From Anaerolineae bacterium (GTDB taxonomy: Bacteria > Chloroflexota > Anaerolineae > J102): 12,286 nt of DNA. Below the pieces are notes generated by a model. The model was not told the origin of the DNA. It searched no databases and saw nothing but the letters and a program-made list of their open reading frames with translations. A program made the position numbers and the translations under genes. How positions within the stretch are numbered: position 1 is the stretch's first letter; every line of letters starts with the position of its first letter. Of this stretch, positions 12,251 through 12,286 are shown one piece after another. The DNA is taken from the NCBI GenBank assembly GCA_015493675.1, contig WGCR01000625.1, positions 1 to 12,286 of the forward strand. The letters run 5' to 3'.

Positions 12251-12286
12251 ATTTTCCCATCGTCCAAATACCTCCGCCCGGCGTCC

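Noticed and set aside
1..12286. CRISPR array, tRNA, rRNA, insertion sequence or defence system
   Set aside because: No regularly spaced direct repeats, no tRNA-like fold, no transposase or integrase, and no recognisable nuclease or toxin gene were found. The repeats present are inverted and intergenic.

Overview
This window looks like chromosomal DNA from a bacterium of the phylum Chloroflexota, probably an Anaerolineae/Caldilineae-type lineage. This is inferred from composition and protein style, not from a marker gene. The clues are moderately high GC, a lipoprotein with a long Pro/Thr/Ala linker, a YkvA-type (DUF1232) protein paired with a MerR-type protein, and intergenic DNA filled with nested palindromic elements. 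I see no rRNA, tRNA, CRISPR array, transposase or phage gene.

Layout. 1-394 is non-coding; it holds a 117-bp palindromic element (8-124) and the terminator of the next gene. 395-1843 (minus) encodes a secreted protein made of a signal peptide and four diverged beta-rich modules. 2024-3415 (minus) encodes a protein that aligns by eye with the C-terminal half of PEP-synthase/rifampin-phosphotransferase enzymes but has no ATP-grasp domain and has Trp in place of the catalytic His. 3416-4165 is non-coding, with a 137-bp nested inverted-repeat element and a possible gene remnant. 4166-4900 (plus) encodes a short polyprenyl-synthetase-fold protein that lacks both Asp-rich motifs. It converges on a small ferredoxin gene (4984-5259, minus), and the two are separated by a terminator hairpin. 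Upstream of the ferredoxin on the same strand lie a GH31 glycosidase (5407-7869) and a lipoprotein (7942-8604). The lipoprotein is divergent from a class II glutamine amidotransferase-like gene (8691-9527, plus). That gene meets, tail to tail with one base between stops, a two-gene minus-strand unit: DUF1232 membrane protein, then MerR-HTH/coiled-coil protein. 10937-11239 is non-coding with a second nested inverted-repeat element, followed by a family 2 glycosyltransferase (plus) that runs almost to the window end.

How the genes relate. Most genes are single units with their own recognisable promoters, several with a TGn extended -10. The clearest functional pair is the DUF1232 membrane protein with the MerR/coiled-coil protein, which share one promoter. 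The GH31 gene has its own promoter, so its link with the lipoprotein is only positional. Two separate genes appear to encode enzyme folds that have lost their catalytic residues (PEP-utilising and isoprenoid synthase folds). These, the RacA-like architecture of the MerR protein, and the nested palindromes are the most unusual content. I did not find a complete defence system or biosynthetic cluster.
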